Positions 34,712-44,818 are shown, counted from the stretch's first letter. The stretch: DNA of 64,000 nt from Ferdinandcohnia sp047238305 (GCF_047238305.1 NZ_JBDFMO010000001.1:4154001-4218000), one strand, 5' to 3'. Notes: generated by a model from the letters alone, not told the origin. Numbers and translations: made by a program.

Positions 34712-35662
34712 TTAGTATTCGATTCTCGGATCAAAGATAGCGTACAGAATATCGGCTATAAGATTTCCTGCTACTACTAAGACGGAGGAAATTACTGTTA
34801 TTGCCATTACAATCGGATAGTCACGTTGGAATGCTGAATCTACGAATAATTTACCAAGACCAGGCCATCCAAACACGGATTCAACAATAACTGAACCACC
34901 AATAAAGCTCGGGATCATAATTCCAAAGATTGTAATAACCGGAATTAGACCATTTCGCAACCCATGCTTTGCAATAACCTTTCCTTCTTTAAAACCTTTT
35001 GCCCGAGCAGTCCTCATATAGTCTTGATTAACAACCTCAATCATGCTTGAACGAGTATATCTTGTTAAACTTGCCATATCTGCTGTGGCTAAAACAAAGG
35101 CCGGTAAGATTAAATGGTGAATGCGATCCCAAATGCTGAAAGGAGCATTTAGTGTAGATGTACCTGAAGCCGGGAACCAATGTAAATGAACTGCGAACAC
35201 CATAATTAACACTAATCCAAACCAGAAATTTGGAATAGCAAGTCCTAAAAATGATGAAACGGTAACAGTATAGTCTACCTTTGAATACGGACGTACAGCT
35301 GAAATTACACCAAATGGCACTGCAATTGCGATGGCTAATATCGTAGATACTCCCATCAACAACAGGGTGTTCGGCAATCGATTCCAAATCAATTCAGAAA
35401 CATCTCTTCCTTTATTAATAACGGAATCTCCAAAGTCACCTTGGAGCATATTGCCTAACCATTTGAAATACTGTACATGGACTGGGTCATTGAAACCATA
35501 TTTCTCCATAACCACTTCTCTATCTGCTGGACTAATATTAGGATCCATCATGAGTGCAGTCGGGTCACCCGGTGCCATATGCATAATAGCAAATGAGACG
35601 ATGGTAATTCCTAATAATAGGGGAATAGCCATTAATGTTCGACGGATGATATAAGAGACCAT
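34712..35662 (-). CDS. appB: Peptide ABC transporter permease AppB
   Basis: 316 aa from ATG 35662, which follows AAGGAG; a longer frame would add eleven non-homologous residues. First helix about 9-29, then MAPGDPTALMMDP, followed by the permease domain with the EAA loop ARAKGFKEGKVIAKHGLRNG. Ends with the DPRIEY tail usual for OppB/DppB proteins. Confidence 0.92.
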   Translation of the reverse strand: MVSYIIRRTLMAIPLLLGITIVSFAIMHMAPGDPTALMMDPNISPADREVVMEKYGFNDPVHVQYFKWLGNMLQGDFGDSVINKGRDVSELIWNRLPNTLLLMGVSTILAIAIAVPFGVISAVRPYSKVDYTVTVSSFLGLAIPNFWFGLVLIMVFAVHLHWFPASGTSTLNAPFSIWDRIHHLILPAFVLATADMASLTRYTRSSMIEVVNQDYMRTARAKGFKEGKVIAKHGLRNGLIPVITIFGIMIPSFIGGSVIVESVFGWPGLGKLFVDSAFQRDYPIVMAITVISSVLVVAGNLIADILYAIFDPRIEY

Positions 35663-35748
35663 AGCTATTTCTCCTTCACTTTTTAATAAATTCATATTCT
35701 ATGTTCGATCTAGATACAGGTATCCAGTTATTTTCAGTATTTAAAAAG

Positions 35749-35775
35749 AAGGAAGGGAAAATTTACCCTTCCCTC
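35749..35775 (-). terminator. Hairpin between appA and appB
   Basis: AGGGAAGGG and CCCTTCCTT-type arms pair across an A/T loop, followed by TTCTTTTT on the minus strand. Same place as the hairpins after the other two binding-protein genes. Confidence 0.7.
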
Positions 35776-35799
35776 TGCAACTATCATGTTTGTCTTTTA

Positions 35800-37476
35800 T
35801 TATTCAGCGGTTTGTAACCACCATTTGTGTGCATTAAATAATTGATTTTTTGAATGGAACTCATAACCTTGTAATTCTTCTGGCATTGCACGGTACTCAA
35901 TTGGGTAATACAAGAATGTGTAAGCTTGGTCTTCAACAAGAATTTGATATAGATCTTTGTGGATTTCTACATAACGATCTCTATCAGTTGTTTGTCTTGC
36001 TTCTTCCATTAACTTGTCAGCTTCTTCGTTTTTATACCATACGAAGTTTAAGCCTTCTTCTCTTTGTGAAGAGTGGAAGATATCATATTGGTCAGGGAAT
36101 GTTGATAATGACCAACCAAGAATCATACCTTCATAGTCCCAGTTTGGAGCAGAGATAGCTTCAATAAATGCAGACCATTCAACGATTTCTGGTGTTGCTT
36201 CAACACCAATTTCTTTAAATTGTTGTTGTAACACTACAGCAATGTCTTCACGGACTTTGTTACCTTGGTTTGTTTTGATAGTAAATGACATTTCTTCGCC
36301 ATCTTTATCAATGATTCCGTTACCGTTTGTATCTTTCCATCCAGCTTCTTCAAGTAATTGTTTTGCTTTTTCTAAGTCATATCCAAACTTTGGAACATCG
36401 TCATTGTATGTCCACATTAATGGGCTATCAGGAGCTTCAGCAGGTTGACCAGCACCATTCATAATGCTTTCTACAATTGCTTCTTTATTTACAGCGTGAG
36501 TGAACGCTTGACGAACTTTTTTATCTTGGAATCTCTTATCCTGTTGATTGAATGCAAGGAATGTATATGATAATGCTAGATCTTCTTCAATCTTAACACC
36601 ATCTATTGATTTTACAGTATCAATCTCTGTACCAGGGAATGCATTGTACATATCGATTTCCCCAGCTTGTAATGCTGCGATTAATGCATTAGCATCTGCA
36701 ACATACTTAGTAGTGATTGTATCTAAGTATGGACGACCTTCAAAGTAATCTTCGTTAGCTTCTACCTTTACATACTCGCCATCTTTCCATTCTACAAATT
36801 TGAATGGACCAGTACCAATAGGATTTTTCGTATTAAATTCATTTTCATGTAATGTAGCAGGATCAACATCACCTAAGATGTGCTCAGGTAGTGGACCATA
36901 TGATCCTAATGTAGTTGGATAGAAAGTTACATCTACTTTATTCAAAGTAAACTTAACAGTGTAATCATCAATTTTTTCAATTTTTTCTAAGCTTTCGAAG
37001 TTTGATTTACGCTCAGAAACTACATCTGGATTTTTCATCATGCTGTACGCAAATACTAAGTCGTCGGCATTCATTTCTTCACCATCATGCCATTTTACGC
37101 CTTCTCTTAACTTAACAGTATAAACTAAACCATCATCTGAAACGTCAATCTTTTCAGCTAAGTCTAACTCAGTTTCAAGATTTTTATTTGTTTTAACAGG
37201 TGCGTTATAGATTAACCCCTCAATGTCGCTTGACGCTGTATCAGTTGAGAAATATGGGTTAAACAATGTTGGACTACCAGCAGAACCAATTACTAAATCC
37301 CCACCAGTAACAGGTTCATTGCTTTTTGGTTCTTCCTTTGGTGTTTCTTCTTTTGGTGTTTCTTCTTCTTTTTCAGTGTCAGTACCAGCTTTTTCGCCAC
37401 CGGAACAAGCTGCTAAGAAAAGTGACATTACAAGTGTTAGGACTAAAAATAGCCATAAGCTTTTTCTTAACTTCAC
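35800..37476 (-). CDS. appA: Peptide-binding lipoprotein AppA
   Basis: 558 aa. GTG start at 37476 after AGGGGGA. Lipobox FLAAC (C24). A repetitive acidic linker (EETPKEETPKEE) follows, then the family 5 binding domain with GGDLVIGSAGSPTLFNPYFS, close to B. subtilis AppA, and NEDYFEGRPYLDTIT. DTNGNGIIDKDGE (about residue 385) looks like a calcium-binding loop. Binds oligopeptides for AppBCDF. Confidence 0.92.
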   Translation of the reverse strand: MKLRKSLWLFLVLTLVMSLFLAACSGGEKAGTDTEKEEETPKEETPKEEPKSNEPVTGGDLVIGSAGSPTLFNPYFSTDTASSDIEGLIYNAPVKTNKNLETELDLAEKIDVSDDGLVYTVKLREGVKWHDGEEMNADDLVFAYSMMKNPDVVSERKSNFESLEKIEKIDDYTVKFTLNKVDVTFYPTTLGSYGPLPEHILGDVDPATLHENEFNTKNPIGTGPFKFVEWKDGEYVKVEANEDYFEGRPYLDTITTKYVADANALIAALQAGEIDMYNAFPGTEIDTVKSIDGVKIEEDLALSYTFLAFNQQDKRFQDKKVRQAFTHAVNKEAIVESIMNGAGQPAEAPDSPLMWTYNDDVPKFGYDLEKAKQLLEEAGWKDTNGNGIIDKDGEEMSFTIKTNQGNKVREDIAVVLQQQFKEIGVEATPEIVEWSAFIEAISAPNWDYEGMILGWSLSTFPDQYDIFHSSQREEGLNFVWYKNEEADKLMEEARQTTDRDRYVEIHKDLYQILVEDQAYTFLYYPIEYRAMPEELQGYEFHSKNQLFNAHKWWLQTAE

Positions 37477-37590
37477 GTTTTTTCCCCCTATCATTTTGTT
37501 GGAATTTTTAGTTTTTACTGCATAGATTGATCCCTCTTAGGTGGCATCTCCTCCCTTCAAAGAATCTATATATTTTCTGTGCTGCCACCT

Positions 37591-38613
37591 TTACTCGTAA
37601 AGGTGACATGCAACAAAATGCCCTTGCTTAATTTCTTTAAATTCTGGCACCAGCTGGCGGCAAATATCTGTTGCTGCTGGACATCTTGTGTGGAACACAC
37701 AACCACTTGGTGGATTTGAAGGGCTTGGAAGCTCTCCTTTAAGTACAATTCGTTCTCTTTTGATTGCTCCTACTTTTTTAGGAACAGGAACCGCTGATAA
37801 TAATGCTTGAGTATATGGATGAAGTGGTTCAGCATATAAATCTTCTTTATTTGCTAATTCCATCATTCTACCTAAATACATAACTCCCACTCTATCACTT
37901 ATATGTCTAACAACACTTAAGTCATGCGAGATAAAAATATACGTTAAGCCAAATTCTTCTTGAAGATCTTCCATTAAGTTTATTACTTGTGCTTGAATCG
38001 ACACGTCAAGTGCTGATACAGGTTCATCAGCGATAATCAATTCAGGATTTAAGGCGAGTGCTCTTGCAATCCCAATCCTTTGACGCTGTCCTCCTGAGAA
38101 TTCGTGTGGATATCTGTTGATATATGATGCGTTCAGCCCAACTGTTTCCATAAGTTCTTTTACTTTTTCTTCACGTTCTTTTGCAGTGTATAACTTATGT
38201 GTAATTAATGGTTCTTTGATGATCGAACGTAATGTTTTTCTAGGATTAAGAGTTGCGAAAGGATCCTGGAATACCATTTGAATGTCTCTTCTAACTGATT
38301 TCCTAAGTTCACTTTCAGACATATGTGTGATGTCTTTACCCTTAAAGATAATTTTTCCATCCGTTGGTTCGTACAATCTGATTATGGTTCTTCCAGTTGT
38401 AGATTTTCCACATCCTGACTCCCCAACTAGTCCAATAGTTTCCCCTTTTTTAATTTGTAGGCTAATACCGTCAACTGCTTTGACATTACCTACATTTCGC
38501 TGTAGAAGACCAGCTTTGATGGGGAAATACTTTTTTACATCTTGAAGCTCAAGGATGATATCACTATTTTCCTGTGATGCTCCGACTGTCTTATCTATAT
38601 TAATTGTAGTCAT
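37591..38613 (-). CDS. appF: Peptide ABC transporter ATP-binding protein AppF
   Basis: 340 aa. Walker A GESGCGKST (about 62-70), VFQDPFATLNPRKT, signature FSGGQRQR, Walker B LIIADEP, switch ISHDLS. The C-terminal tail carries a cysteine cluster (SGCVFHTRCPAATDIC, then FVACH), absent from the main OppF. Start overlaps the appD stop by 4 bases (ATGA), so translation is coupled. Confidence 0.93.
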   Translation of the reverse strand: MTTINIDKTVGASQENSDIILELQDVKKYFPIKAGLLQRNVGNVKAVDGISLQIKKGETIGLVGESGCGKSTTGRTIIRLYEPTDGKIIFKGKDITHMSESELRKSVRRDIQMVFQDPFATLNPRKTLRSIIKEPLITHKLYTAKEREEKVKELMETVGLNASYINRYPHEFSGGQRQRIGIARALALNPELIIADEPVSALDVSIQAQVINLMEDLQEEFGLTYIFISHDLSVVRHISDRVGVMYLGRMMELANKEDLYAEPLHPYTQALLSAVPVPKKVGAIKRERIVLKGELPSPSNPPSGCVFHTRCPAATDICRQLVPEFKEIKQGHFVACHLYE

Positions 38614-39593
38614 GCTTTAGCCCCCTCGTCTTCATATAGGAAACAGCGAACTGCTCGTTCCTTACCCATTTGCTTTAACTGAGGAGCTTCTGCAAAACAG
38701 CGATCAAATGCTTTTGAACACCGCGGAGCAAACCTGCATCCTTTTGGCATATTTTCTGGAGATGGTACGTTTCCTTCGATAGATTGAAGGCGCTCAATCT
38801 CCCCTTCTATTGCAGGTATTGAGTTCATCAGTCCAACTGTGTATGGATGTAATGGTTCATCAAATAATTCATCTACTGGTGATTGCTCCACAACTTGCCC
38901 ACCATACATAACTACAATATTATCAGCAACCTCTGACACGACTCCCAAATCGTGTGTAATTAAAAGAATGGAAGTATCAAATTTGCGACTAAGATCTTTC
39001 ATTAAGTCAAGAATTTGAGCTTGGATTGTAACATCGAGTGCAGTTGTAGGCTCATCCGCAATTAGAAGCTTTGGATTGCAGCTCATTGCAATCGCTATCA
39101 TGACCCTTTGACGCATACCACCCGAAAGACGATGTGGGTAATCATTTATTAATTCAGCCGCCCTTGAGAATCCAACCAATTCCAACATTTCAATTGCTTT
39201 TTTAGTTGCTTCTACTTTGGACATTTTTTGGTGATACATCAGAACCTCTATAATTTGTTCACCAACAGTAAGAACTGGGTTAAGAGAAGTCATGGGTTCT
39301 TGGAAAATCATTGATATTTCATTTCCACGAACCTTACACATTTCAGCTTCTGATAAATCAACAAGGTCTCTACCATCAAGAATGATTTCACCTTCAACGA
39401 TTTTTCCAGCTGGACTAGGTACGAGTTTCATAATTGAAAGTGAGGTAATACTTTTACCTGATCCAGACTCACCTACTATAGCTAAGGTTTCACCTTTATT
39501 TATTTTCAAATCAACGCCATCTACGGCAGGTATTACTGTTTTCTTTTTGTAGAAATATGTTTTAAGATTTTTTACTTCTAGTAATGTAGCCAT
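38610..39593 (-). CDS. appD: Peptide ABC transporter ATP-binding protein AppD
   Basis: 327 aa. Walker A GESGSGKSITS (about 39-49), MIFQEPMTSLNP, signature LSGGMRQRVMIA, Walker B LLIADEP, switch ITHDLG. The C-terminal cysteine cluster is GCRFAPRCSKAFDRC plus a later cysteine. First gene of the operon; a promoter about 260 bases upstream implies a long leader. Ribosome site GGAAGGTG, spacing about 10. Confidence 0.93.
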   Translation of the reverse strand: MATLLEVKNLKTYFYKKKTVIPAVDGVDLKINKGETLAIVGESGSGKSITSLSIMKLVPSPAGKIVEGEIILDGRDLVDLSEAEMCKVRGNEISMIFQEPMTSLNPVLTVGEQIIEVLMYHQKMSKVEATKKAIEMLELVGFSRAAELINDYPHRLSGGMRQRVMIAIAMSCNPKLLIADEPTTALDVTIQAQILDLMKDLSRKFDTSILLITHDLGVVSEVADNIVVMYGGQVVEQSPVDELFDEPLHPYTVGLMNSIPAIEGEIERLQSIEGNVPSPENMPKGCRFAPRCSKAFDRCFAEAPQLKQMGKERAVRCFLYEDEGAKA

Positions 39594-40050
39594 AAATTAG
39601 GTTCACCTTCCTTATCGGAACTAAATACAAGTTCACTCATTATTCAAAATATAATATACTTAGAGAAATATCAACCAAAAATTTCTAGTGTTCTCTTGTT
39701 TTACCAGACTAAAGCTTTAAAGTAAGAAACGTACTAAATTATCTGACAAAAGAATCACCTAAATTTTATTACAGAAAGATTACAAATACAAGTCAATTTT
39801 TAAAATTGAATTAATTTACAATAAAGAGTGAAAAATCCCTTTTCTCTTAATCTATTTAAAATTCTATTAAAACTATGTCGAAATTGCAAGATAATTTTTA
39901 TTATTGTCATTATTTTTTCTAGAATCAATTGATTTTATCGGGTTTACAAAAGAAACATTTGTAATATATCTCTTTAAAAAAGAGGATTTTTTATTTTCTC
40001 GATATAATACTTTATCGCAAAAAAGCGTTGAATCAGTAAAACTTTTAACC
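39594..40050. other. Long A/T-rich region upstream of appD
   Basis: No credible gene. It holds the appD promoter (39861-39889) and a leader of about 260 bases in which I see no known riboswitch. The short open frames here are A/T-rich and lack ribosome sites. Confidence 0.6.
39861..39889 (-). promoter_or_regulatory. appD promoter
   Basis: On the minus strand TTGCAA (39889-39884), a 17-base spacer and TAGAAT (39866-39861). The sequence around the -35 (AATTATCTTGCAATTT) is nearly the same as at the promoter of the second app-like operon (45883-45911). Confidence 0.65.
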
Positions 40051-40083
40051 AAAAAAAGATCCATCACACTTTGTGATAGATCT
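40051..40083 (-). terminator. Intrinsic terminator of the second app-like operon
   Basis: On the minus strand AGATCTATCACA and TGTGATGGATCT pair (one mismatch) around AAG and are followed by seven T. Confidence 0.9.
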
Positions 40084-40084
40084 G

Positions 40085-40993
40085 CTAACGGTTGGATTTA
40101 GGATTTAGTGCATCCTTTAACCCTTCACCTATGAAATTAATAGATAAAATTGTTAATGTAATGGCTATTGCTGGAGGAACCCACATCCAAGTAATATTAC
40201 GTAAAACATCAGCATCCCTAGCTTCTGCTAACATATTACCCCAGCTTGGTGTATTCGTTGGTACCCCAAAGCCTAAAAAACTTAGACCTGATTCAGCAAC
40301 AATCATAACCGCCAAAATTAATGTCGCTTGTACAATGATTGTGGAAGAAACGTTTGGCAATAGATGTTTAATGATGATTTTCGATGGCCTTGTCCCAATC
40401 GATTTCGCAGCAAGAATATATTCATTTTCTTTTTCCGCTAAAACTTTACTTCGAACAATACGGGCAACTCCACCCCAGCTTAGTAAGCTCATCACAATAA
40501 TTAGAGTCCATGCTCCAGTTACCTTGCCAGTAAGAATACTGTTTAAGACAATGACAAAGATCATGAATGGGAATACTAAAACAAAGTCTGTAAAACGCAT
40601 TAACATTTGGTCTATTTTCCCACCATTATAGCCTGCAACAGAACCAACAATTGTTCCGATTAAAGTAATAAAGATTGTACACGAAAATCCGATCATCAAG
40701 GATGTTCTCGCACCATGTAGCATCCTTGCAAATACGTCACGCCCATTTGTATCTGTACCAAGCCAGTTCACTCCTGAAGGCTCTTTCCTCATGTTCATGA
40801 AATCAACACGAACAATATCTTGCTTATTAAAAATGGGTCCAAAAATAGCAACCAAAACAATACAGATTAGAAAAACTAAACTTATCATGGCTAGTTTGTT
40901 TTTCATGAATTTCCTTCTGGCTATCGCCCAAGGAGAAAGACTTTTTGTTTCTTTTTTAGGTGAATTTACATTTGTATTCGTAACTACTTCCAT
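40085..40993 (-). CDS. Peptide ABC transporter permease, OppC type (app-like operon)
   Basis: 302 aa. First helix about 34-56; LGTDTNGRDVFARMLHGAR; permease domain with the EAA loop IGTRPSKIIIKHLLPN; ends KDALNPKSNR. Start ATG at 40993 after AGGAGGAG. Last gene of a second D-F-A-B-C operon adjacent to appDFABC. Confidence 0.92.
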   Translation of the reverse strand: MEVVTNTNVNSPKKETKSLSPWAIARRKFMKNKLAMISLVFLICIVLVAIFGPIFNKQDIVRVDFMNMRKEPSGVNWLGTDTNGRDVFARMLHGARTSLMIGFSCTIFITLIGTIVGSVAGYNGGKIDQMLMRFTDFVLVFPFMIFVIVLNSILTGKVTGAWTLIIVMSLLSWGGVARIVRSKVLAEKENEYILAAKSIGTRPSKIIIKHLLPNVSSTIIVQATLILAVMIVAESGLSFLGFGVPTNTPSWGNMLAEARDADVLRNITWMWVPPAIAITLTILSINFIGEGLKDALNPKSNR

Positions 40994-41005
40994 TTATTCT
41001 CCTCC

Positions 41006-41971
41006 TTAATCCAATCGAATGCGCGGATCCACAATTCCATACAGTAAATCTGCGATAAGATTTCCGAAAAGTGTTAAAAATGAAAGTAACATTGTGATCG
41101 TCATCATAACAGCATAATCCCTTGTATTAACGGATTCTAAGAAAAGTTGTCCGATTCCTGGGTATGTGAAAATAGTTTCAGTTATAACCGCACCACCTAT
41201 TAAGGTAGCAATATCGAATCCTAAAAATGTTACTAACGGAATAATAGAATTACGTAAAATGTGCTTATTATAGATTGTTGATTCTTTTGTTCCTTTTGCC
41301 CTTGCTGTTCTTACAAAGTCTTTCCGACTATTTTCGATAATATCATTTCGTAAAAATTGCGTGTATGAAGCAGTACCCATTAATCCTAAAACGAGTGCTG
41401 GTAACAACACATGGTGAAATTTACTTGCATAATATTGAAAAGTTCCTTCATCGAGCCCAACTTCAACTGATCCACTGAATGGGAACCAATTAAGCTGAAA
41501 GGAAAAGAAATAGATTGCCACAATACCCGCAACAAACGACGGAACAGCTAATCCTATATAGTTATAACTTGCAATAAGATTATCTCCAAGTTTATACGGT
41601 TTTCGTCCTGCATACATTCCCATGAAGAATGAAAAAATGTACGTGAAAAATAAAGATACAAGTGCTAAAAATAAGGTATTTGGAATTTTTTGAGCGATTA
41701 GCTTTGAAACATCCATTTTATGAGTTGTAGATTTACCAAAATCACCCTGAGCGAAATCAGTTACCCATCTCCAATACTGTACATAGATTGGGTCGTTATA
41801 GCCCAATTTTTCTCGCATTTCTTCAATGTATTTTGGATCAGTATTTGATGGATCAATTTCTCCTCCAAATGGGTCACCCGGCATTATTTTCGCCAAGGAA
41901 AAAACCACAATTGAGGCAAGGAGTAATAATGGAATCATGCCTAGTATTCTTCTAATTGAGTATTGGAGCAT
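41006..41971 (-). CDS. Peptide ABC transporter permease, OppB type (app-like operon)
   Basis: 321 aa. First helix about 9-28, KIMPGDPFGGEIDP, then the permease domain with the EAA loop ARAKGTKESTIYNKHILRN; ends DPRIRLD. Start ATG at 41971 after AAGGAG. Begins after a hairpin that follows the binding-protein gene. Confidence 0.92.
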   Translation of the reverse strand: MLQYSIRRILGMIPLLLLASIVVFSLAKIMPGDPFGGEIDPSNTDPKYIEEMREKLGYNDPIYVQYWRWVTDFAQGDFGKSTTHKMDVSKLIAQKIPNTLFLALVSLFFTYIFSFFMGMYAGRKPYKLGDNLIASYNYIGLAVPSFVAGIVAIYFFSFQLNWFPFSGSVEVGLDEGTFQYYASKFHHVLLPALVLGLMGTASYTQFLRNDIIENSRKDFVRTARAKGTKESTIYNKHILRNSIIPLVTFLGFDIATLIGGAVITETIFTYPGIGQLFLESVNTRDYAVMMTITMLLSFLTLFGNLIADLLYGIVDPRIRLD

Positions 41972-42013
41972 GTTAATTTCTCCTTATTCTAAAAAATTCA
42001 TACTTAAAATTGA

Positions 42014-42048
42014 AGTTCAAAAAGTCACAAATCGTGACTTTTTGAACT
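42014..42048 (-). terminator. Hairpin between the binding-protein and permease genes (app-like operon)
   Basis: AGTTCAAAAAGTCAC and GTGACTTTTTGAACT form a perfect 15-bp stem with a 5-base loop. No clean T-tract follows, so a 3'-stabilising or processing role is as likely as termination. Confidence 0.75.
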
Positions 42049-42062
42049 CTACCAACCTACGT

Positions 42063-43778
42063 TCAGTCAGTTACATACCACTTATGAACATTGTCTTGGA
42101 ATCCAACAGCATTTACATGTACACCTTGTAGACGATCATTAATTCCATAAAGGTCCATGTTCTCCCATAATGGAAGTGCTGGTAATTCTTCGTTGAATAG
42201 TTTTTGCCACTCAACATACACTTGACCACGGTATTCTTTATCAAATGCTTTTTCACTTAAACCTTCATCAAGAAGTCTTTGGTTATCTTCATTTACCCAA
42301 CGACCATAGTTCCACTCAGCATCATTTGCCCATAGACCAGATGGATCTGGGTCAGAACCAGTTCCCCAAGAACCGAAGAATGCTTCTAATTCTTTATCGT
42401 CGTTGTCTTTCATTTCATTGTAAAGGTTGAACTCAATTAGACTACCAGTTGCTAATTCAGTTTTCACACCGATATCATTCCAGCTTTGGATGATTGCTTG
42501 TGAACGACCTTCAAATGTTGCATTACCTGCATAGTGACCAAATTTGATAGAGAATGGCTTACCTTCTGGATCTTCTACAAATCCGTCACCATCTACATCC
42601 TTATAACCAGCTGTAGCTAATAGTTCTTTTGCTTTATCTTGATTAAATTTATATTGGTTTAGTTCAGAATCATCAGCAGCCATCCAGAAAGCAGAAGGAA
42701 TAACTGTGTTGAATACTTTACCTTTACCAGATAAGAAACCATCAATCATTGCTTGACGATCGATTGCATATAGTAAAGCTTGACGTAATTCTTTAGATTT
42801 AAACTTATCAAAATCTGCTACGTTCGTACGTGTAGCTTGGTCACGATGACCAAAACGTAGACCGATATAAGAGTAAACAGTTCCAGTAGCTTCTTCTACG
42901 CGAACATGATCCATTTTTTCTAATTCTTTAACAGAAGCAGGAGCAATGTTCATAATATCAATTTCGCCATTTTGGAACGCACCGTTTGCTAATGAAGGAT
43001 CAATAACTTTGATAACTACTCCATCTAGAAGTGGTTTTCCTTCCCAATAATCATCAAAACGTTCTAATTCAACATATTCACCAGGTACAACTTTTTTCAC
43101 TTTAAATGGTCCAAGACCTACTGGGTTTAGACGAACTTGATCAGATTCTCCAAGTTCAGCTACAGGAACGCCTTCATAATGTTTCTTAGGCATTGGATCT
43201 GACCATAGATTTTCTAAGTTGTTGATTTTTACTTCTTTAAAAGTAACTGCAACTGTGTATTTATCAATTACATTAACACCTTCAACATGGTCTGCTTTTC
43301 CTTCTTTTTTCTCAGTAGCACCTTTGATTCCTTCAACATAGTTGAAACGAGAACCATCATAATCAGGGTCTGCGATTGTTTCAAGAGCAAACGCATAGTC
43401 ATCCGCTGTTAACTCTTCACCATTGTGCCATTTAACGCCTTCTTTAAATTTAAAAGTATACGTTAATTTGTCATCGCTGATTGTCCATTCAGCAAGATTT
43501 GGTACATATTCTAGGTCGTCATTTACTTTATAAATACTTCCGCCAGTAAAACCTAGAATTTGTGCATCAATAACACTTCTATAATATGCAGATTCAAAAA
43601 CACCTTCAGGAGCTTGGTCAACTGCTAATGTGATTGTTCCGCCTTCTTTTGGTTCAGATGTTTCTGAGCCAGTATTTTCATTTTCTTTTTCAGCTTTTTC
43701 TTCGTTACCACCGCAAGCTGCTAGGAATAATGACATAACTAGCAAAAGTACGATTGTCCACAATGCTGACTTTTTCAT
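42063..43778 (-). CDS. Peptide-binding lipoprotein (app-like operon)
   Basis: 571 aa. Signal peptide MKKSALWTIVLLLVMSLFLAAC with C22 as lipid site (cited here in two parts: MKKSALW and VMSLFLAAC). A Glu/Lys/Asn-rich linker precedes a family 5 solute-binding domain: KFKEGVKWHNGEELTADDY, LNPVGLGPFKVKK and LRQALLYAIDRQAMIDG. DVDGDGFVED (about residue 395) resembles a calcium loop. The mature part is well diverged from AppA, so peptide specificity probably differs. Start ATG at 43778 after AAAGGGGG. Confidence 0.92.
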   Translation of the reverse strand: MKKSALWTIVLLLVMSLFLAACGGNEEKAEKENENTGSETSEPKEGGTITLAVDQAPEGVFESAYYRSVIDAQILGFTGGSIYKVNDDLEYVPNLAEWTISDDKLTYTFKFKEGVKWHNGEELTADDYAFALETIADPDYDGSRFNYVEGIKGATEKKEGKADHVEGVNVIDKYTVAVTFKEVKINNLENLWSDPMPKKHYEGVPVAELGESDQVRLNPVGLGPFKVKKVVPGEYVELERFDDYWEGKPLLDGVVIKVIDPSLANGAFQNGEIDIMNIAPASVKELEKMDHVRVEEATGTVYSYIGLRFGHRDQATRTNVADFDKFKSKELRQALLYAIDRQAMIDGFLSGKGKVFNTVIPSAFWMAADDSELNQYKFNQDKAKELLATAGYKDVDGDGFVEDPEGKPFSIKFGHYAGNATFEGRSQAIIQSWNDIGVKTELATGSLIEFNLYNEMKDNDDKELEAFFGSWGTGSDPDPSGLWANDAEWNYGRWVNEDNQRLLDEGLSEKAFDKEYRGQVYVEWQKLFNEELPALPLWENMDLYGINDRLQGVHVNAVGFQDNVHKWYVTD

Positions 43779-43823
43779 GTAGGTTTTCCCCCTTTAAGTA
43801 TGTTGTAAAAAATTTTCTGCCAT

Positions 43824-44816
43824 TTATTTATGTAAATGACAAGCCACCTTATGTCCTGGCTTCACCTCCTTTAATTGTGGTTTAACTTTTGAACATTCCT
43901 CCATTGCCATTGGACATCTTGGATGGAACGGGCAACCACTTGGTGGATTTGCTGGACTTGGCACATCACCTTGAAGAACAATTCTTTCCTTTTTCTTTCT
44001 TGGATCAGGCTCCGGAATCGCAGAAATCAATGCCTGTGTATATGGATGAAGTGGTTCAGCATATAAGTCATCCTTCTCTGAAATTTCAACAATACCACCT
44101 AAATACATAACCCCAATTCTGTCACTCATGTGTTTTACAACACTTAAGTCATGAGCAATGAAAAGAAAAGTCAATCCGAACTCTTCTTGTAATTCTTTTA
44201 ATAAGTTTAATACTTGCGATTGAACCGATACATCAAGCGCTGAAACGGGTTCATCTGCGATAATCAATTTTGGCTTAAGCGCTAAAGCACGTGCAATTCC
44301 GATTCTTTGACGTTGTCCCCCGGAGAACTCATGAGCGTATTTATAAAAAGCATCCTCAGGAAGGCCAACCCTTTTTAATAAATCTATTACTTCATTTTTT
44401 AATGCTTTTAATGATTTTCCAGTGTAGTTCATGATTGGTTCCGCTACGATATCGCCAACCATCTGCATTGGATTTAGTGAAGCGTATGGGTCTTGGAACA
44501 CCATTTGGAAATCCTTTCTAATATCCCTCAAGCGTTTCCCTTTTAGGTTCGTAATATCTTCACCATCTAAAAGAATCTGACCCTCTGTTGGTTCAAGTAA
44601 GCGAAGAATGGTTCTTCCGGTTGTAGATTTCCCACATCCTGATTCACCAACAAGCCCTAATGTTTCACCATGTTTAATTTCAAATGAAACACCATCAACT
44701 GCTTTTACATTGCCAATGGTCTTTCTCATAAACCCACCCTTGATTGGATAGTAGGTTTTTAGATTTTTAACTTCTAATATAAGATTGTCTTTTTTCTCTA
44801 GTGTTGGATTAGCCAT
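43824..44816 (-). CDS. Peptide ABC transporter ATP-binding protein, OppF type (app-like operon)
   Basis: 330 aa. Walker A GESGCGKST (about 58-66), VFQDPYASLNPMQM, signature FSGGQRQR, Walker B LIIADEP, switch IAHDLS, and the C-terminal cysteine cluster SGCPFHPRCPMAMEEC plus VACH. Two bases after the D-type gene stop; start ATG at 44816 after AGAGGTG. Confidence 0.93.
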   Translation of the reverse strand: MANPTLEKKDNLILEVKNLKTYYPIKGGFMRKTIGNVKAVDGVSFEIKHGETLGLVGESGCGKSTTGRTILRLLEPTEGQILLDGEDITNLKGKRLRDIRKDFQMVFQDPYASLNPMQMVGDIVAEPIMNYTGKSLKALKNEVIDLLKRVGLPEDAFYKYAHEFSGGQRQRIGIARALALKPKLIIADEPVSALDVSVQSQVLNLLKELQEEFGLTFLFIAHDLSVVKHMSDRIGVMYLGGIVEISEKDDLYAEPLHPYTQALISAIPEPDPRKKKERIVLQGDVPSPANPPSGCPFHPRCPMAMEECSKVKPQLKEVKPGHKVACHLHK

Positions 44817-44818
44817 TC

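Noticed and set aside
39873..40101. Short genes in the appD leader (both strands)
   Set aside because: A/T-rich frames without ribosome sites or recognisable protein character, lying over a promoter and a terminator.
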